This document shows positions 33,649-36,100 of a DNA stretch of 36,100 bases, one piece after another. Position 1 is the first letter of the stretch. Each line of letters starts with the position of its first letter. The stretch is from Alphaproteobacteria bacterium (GTDB lineage: Bacteria > Pseudomonadota > Alphaproteobacteria > Rhizobiales > Aestuariivirgaceae), in the NCBI GenBank assembly GCA_020441605.1, contig JAGRLX010000156.1, forward strand, positions 1 to 36,100, given 5' to 3'. The position numbers were made by a program, and so were the translations under genes. The notes beneath the pieces are model-generated. The model worked only from the letters and a program-made list of their open reading frames with translations. It searched no databases and was not told where the DNA came from.

Positions 33649-34998
33649 TCACTTCACGCGCCGGCGATAGACCTGATCGACAAAGACCGCGATCACGAGG
33701 ACGCAACCGACCACCATATCCTTGTAGGCGGACTCGAAATTGAGCAGCGTCATGCCCGATTGCAGAGACTGCATCACGAGCGCGCCCAGCATGGCGCCAT
33801 AAATGGTGCCGAGCCCGCCTGACAGGGATGTGCCGCCGATGACAGCGGCAGCGATGACATAGAGTTCGTCGAAGAGACCCAGTGCATTGCTGGCGGCGTC
33901 GAGCCGCGCAGTCGAGATACAGGCCGAGATCGATGCAAGCATGCCCATCACGGCAAAGACGCCCACGGTCAGCTTTTTAGTATTGATGCCGGCCAGTTCG
34001 GCCGCTTCGGGATTGCCGCCAGTTGCGTAAATGTATCGGCCGAAGCGAGTCCGGGTTGCGACGAAGGTCATGATGATGCCAATGCCGAGCGCAATCAGCA
34101 CCGGGATGGCATATCCGAAAGAGATATCTAGGCCCGCTTCGGGTATGGCCGTTCCATTTTCCTCTGCCCAGCGCTTCACCACGCCAATCGGCCAGTAATA
34201 GGAATTGATGAAGGCCGTGGAGACCAATGCGAGCGCACAGCCCAGAGTGCCGAGAAAGACCTCGGCCCATACGGGTCTCAGCGGAAAGTTGAAGCGTCGC
34301 CGCTGCACCCGGCCATTAAGCAGAAGCGCGACGATGGCGATACAGATCACGATGGCGAGAACCCAGCTCGCGGTCGCGCCGATCGAACCCGGGGTCGTGC
34401 CGGAAATGCCGCCGCCGATCAACTTGAAGGTCTTGTCCATCGGTGCCACGGTCTCGCCACGGATCACCGCCCATGCAGCGCCGCGCCAGAAGATCAAGCC
34501 TCCCAGTGTGACGATAAACGCCGGTATGCCGGCATAGGCGATGAGCACACCGTGGAAAGCGCCAATTGCGGTACCGAGGAGCAGCGCCACCACGACTGCT
34601 ATGATCCATATGGCGGGATGGCCCACCGGTAACCCCAGATGGGGAAGCCAAAATACCTGCAGAGTTCCGATCATCACCGCGACAAAGGCAAGGGTCGAGC
34701 CGACCGACAGGTCGATGTGGCGCATAACGATAATGAGCACCATGCCGGTCGTCATGACGGCGATGGATGAGGTTTGCACCAGCAAGGTCCAGATGTTGCG
34801 CGGTGTGAGGAATGTGCCTCCCAACAGGCCATCGCTCGGACGAAGAATCCCGCTGTAGATGTCGAAGCCAATCCAGATGATGATCAGTGCACCGATCATG
34901 CCGAGCATGCGGGAATCGATTTCGGTTGCTCGCATGAAGCGGGTCAATGGACCTGACTGACTGAGTACCGGATTGCTGGTGTTGTCCACAACTGACAT
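33649..34998 (-). CDS. xylH: Xylose-type sugar ABC transporter permease
   Basis: The 449-residue membrane protein has the many hydrophobic segments and size of XylH permeases, larger than most CUT2 permeases. Family blocks are [47 protein letters not shown] and [20 protein letters not shown]. The ATG has GGGGAGGCAAC upstream. It lies between xylF and xylG in the usual FHG order, after an attenuator-like hairpin. Confidence 0.87.
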   Translation of the reverse strand: MSVVDNTSNPVLSQSGPLTRFMRATEIDSRMLGMIGALIIIWIGFDIYSGILRPSDGLLGGTFLTPRNIWTLLVQTSSIAVMTTGMVLIIVMRHIDLSVGSTLAFVAVMIGTLQVFWLPHLGLPVGHPAIWIIAVVVALLLGTAIGAFHGVLIAYAGIPAFIVTLGGLIFWRGAAWAVIRGETVAPMDKTFKLIGGGISGTTPGSIGATASWVLAIVICIAIVALLLNGRVQRRRFNFPLRPVWAEVFLGTLGCALALVSTAFINSYYWPIGVVKRWAEENGTAIPEAGLDISFGYAIPVLIALGIGIIMTFVATRTRFGRYIYATGGNPEAAELAGINTKKLTVGVFAVMGMLASISACISTARLDAASNALGLFDELYVIAAAVIGGTSLSGGLGTIYGAMLGALVMQSLQSGMTLLNFESAYKDMVVGCVLVIAVFVDQVYRRRVK

Positions 34999-35061
34999 CT
35001 GTTGCCTCCCCTCGTTTCACCTTCGGTGCCCGCTTCTGACGGTGCTTCTACTAAAAGGAAA

Positions 35062-35088
35062 CCGCGCCACCTTTCGGGGGTGACGCGG
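35062..35088 (-). terminator. Attenuator-like hairpin between xylF and xylH
   Basis: On the minus strand CCGCG-T-CACC pairs with GGTG-G-CGCGG around a short loop, followed by TTTCCTTTTAG, which is T-rich. It lies 38 bp after the xylF stop and 64 bp before xylH. Such hairpins commonly let binding-protein mRNA accumulate above that of the permease. Confidence 0.65.
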
Positions 35089-35125
35089 CCAATGATGTTT
35101 CAAAGGTTGTCGTGATGCAACAGAA

Positions 35126-36100
35126 TCAGTCGCAGGCCTTCACGGTGCCGGCCGGCACACCAGCGCAGACCTTCTCCTTGCTGACCCAGCCGCCATCAAT
35201 GACATCGCTGAGATTGTCGCGGGTGATCGGGTTCGGTGGGATCAACACGGCGTTGACTTCGACACCCTTGGCGCCGCCCGAGAACTTGCCGACGCCCGGA
35301 AGATCGGTGAGAGCCTTGCCATCAGCGATCATGTTGGCGAATTCGGCTGCAGACTTGCCAAGCACGCGGCTGTCCTTCCAGACCGACACGAGCTGCGTGC
35401 CGAGAGCCACGCGGTTCAGCGCGGCGTGATCGCCGTCCTGACCGGTGACGGGCACGGTGCCGGCAAGCCCTTGGGCTTCGAGCGCGGCCACGACGCCGCC
35501 GGCCATGCCGTCGTTCTCGGAGATCACGGCGTCGACCTTGTTGTTCACCGAGGTCAGGCACTGCTCCATGTTCTTCTGGGCGTTGTCCGGCTTCCATCCG
35601 TCGGTGAATGTCTCGCAGACGTTCTTGATCTTGCCGGCATCCATCTGGTCCTTGAGCACTTCCATGATACCCTGGAACAGGAAGGTGGCGTTCGGGTCAC
35701 CCTTGTCGCCCTTGATGAAAGCGAAATCGCCCTCATTCTTGCCCTTTTCCAGCATGGTCTTGGCCATCAGCCGGCCGACGCCGACGTTGTCGAAGGTCAC
35801 GTACAGCGCATCCGGATGCTCGACGAGGACGTCATAGGAGATCATTTTCACGCCGTTATCGGCCGCCAGCTGGAACGATGGCAGGATGGCGTCCGAGTCG
35901 TAAGCGACAACGAGAATGACATCGACCTTCTGGTTGACGAGGCCTTCGATGTCGGAAGCCTGCTTCGCGGCAGAGCCCTGAGCGTCGGCCGAGACATAGG
36001 TGTTGCCGGCCGCTTCAACGACGGCCTTGATGGCGGCTTCGTCGGTCTTCCAGCGCTCTTCCTGGAAGGTCTTCCACGACACGGCGATGGTCTTGCCGGC
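35126..36100 (-). CDS. xylF: Xylose-type sugar-binding protein, 5' end beyond the window
   Basis: The visible 324 residues form most of a periplasmic sugar-binding protein of the XylF/RbsB class: KTFQEERWKTDEAAIKAVVE, VDVILVVAYDSDAI, FDNVGVGRLMAKTML, VDAVISENDGMAGGVVAALE and VPVTGQDGDHAALNRVALG. The frame is open to the right edge (AGKTIAVSW), so the signal peptide and first strand lie outside the window. Two Cys pairs in the mature part (CETF..., CLTS..., CAGV...CD) may form disulfides. Xylose is the family expectation; the ligand could be another pentose. Confidence 0.88.
   Translation of the reverse strand, partial: AGKTIAVSWKTFQEERWKTDEAAIKAVVEAAGNTYVSADAQGSAAKQASDIEGLVNQKVDVILVVAYDSDAILPSFQLAADNGVKMISYDVLVEHPDALYVTFDNVGVGRLMAKTMLEKGKNEGDFAFIKGDKGDPNATFLFQGIMEVLKDQMDAGKIKNVCETFTDGWKPDNAQKNMEQCLTSVNNKVDAVISENDGMAGGVVAALEAQGLAGTVPVTGQDGDHAALNRVALGTQLVSVWKDSRVLGKSAAEFANMIADGKALTDLPGVGKFSGGAKGVEVNAVLIPPNPITRDNLSDVIDGGWVSKEKVCAGVPAGTVKACD

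Noticed and set aside
1..36100. CRISPR arrays, tRNA or rRNA genes
   Set aside because: I saw no regularly spaced direct repeats and no tRNA- or rRNA-like sequence in the window.

Overview
The window looks like accessory DNA from an alphaproteobacterium, most likely of the Rhizobiales (Hyphomicrobiales). The basis is the rhizobial-type AioB Rieske subunit, the single-domain XylG, the gene families present and the high GC content. It has five parts. (1) 1-1772 is a graveyard of mobile elements: the C-terminus of a large serine recombinase is fused in frame to a truncated IS21-type istB, which is cut off by the 3' end of an IS256-type transposase. (2) 2025-8196 is a decaying sugar or polyol catabolic locus: MDR dehydrogenase, remnants of a CUT1 ABC transporter, VOC protein, GMC oxidoreductase, LacI regulator and a broken aldo/keto reductase. 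One deletion fused the start of the solute-binding protein to the end of the ABC ATPase. Three similar 18-bp dyads mark a probable LacI regulon.

(3) 8799-15625 is a complete arsenite-sensing and arsenite-oxidising unit, aioX-aioS-aioR-aioB-aioA, all on the plus strand. AioX binds periplasmic arsenite, AioS/AioR relay the signal, and AioBA is the molybdenum/Rieske arsenite oxidase. aioX, aioS and aioR overlap; aioB follows a 165-bp gap holding two matching dyads 32 bp apart. AioR lacks the GAFTGA loop and the gap has no GG-N10-GC element, so sigma54 dependence is doubtful. No cytochrome c or moeA gene follows aioA; a strong hairpin does.

(4) 16285-32391 is organised around quaternary-ammonium (gamma-butyrobetaine/L-carnitine) catabolism. 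One minus-strand operon carries BKACE, a spermidine/putrescine-type ABC transporter, an acyl-CoA dehydrogenase and an NDP-forming acyl-CoA synthetase. A second carries an LLM flavin monooxygenase, a CaiD-like hydratase and a carnitine 3-dehydrogenase. A CdhR/GlxA-like AraC activator sits between them. An aldehyde dehydrogenase is divergent from a RidA / alpha-beta hydrolase / broken CaiB-family CoA-transferase / AA_synth operon. The genes can be read as trimethylaminobutyraldehyde -> gamma-butyrobetaine -> CoA ester -> crotonobetainyl-CoA -> carnitinyl-CoA -> carnitine -> 3-dehydrocarnitine -> acetoacetate + betainyl-CoA. This is inference from family membership and linkage. A conserved element precedes both the RidA operon and the LLM operon.

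(5) 32807 to the right edge is a xylose-type ABC transporter, xylF (cut by the edge)-xylH-xylG, on the minus strand, with an attenuator-like hairpin between xylF and xylH.
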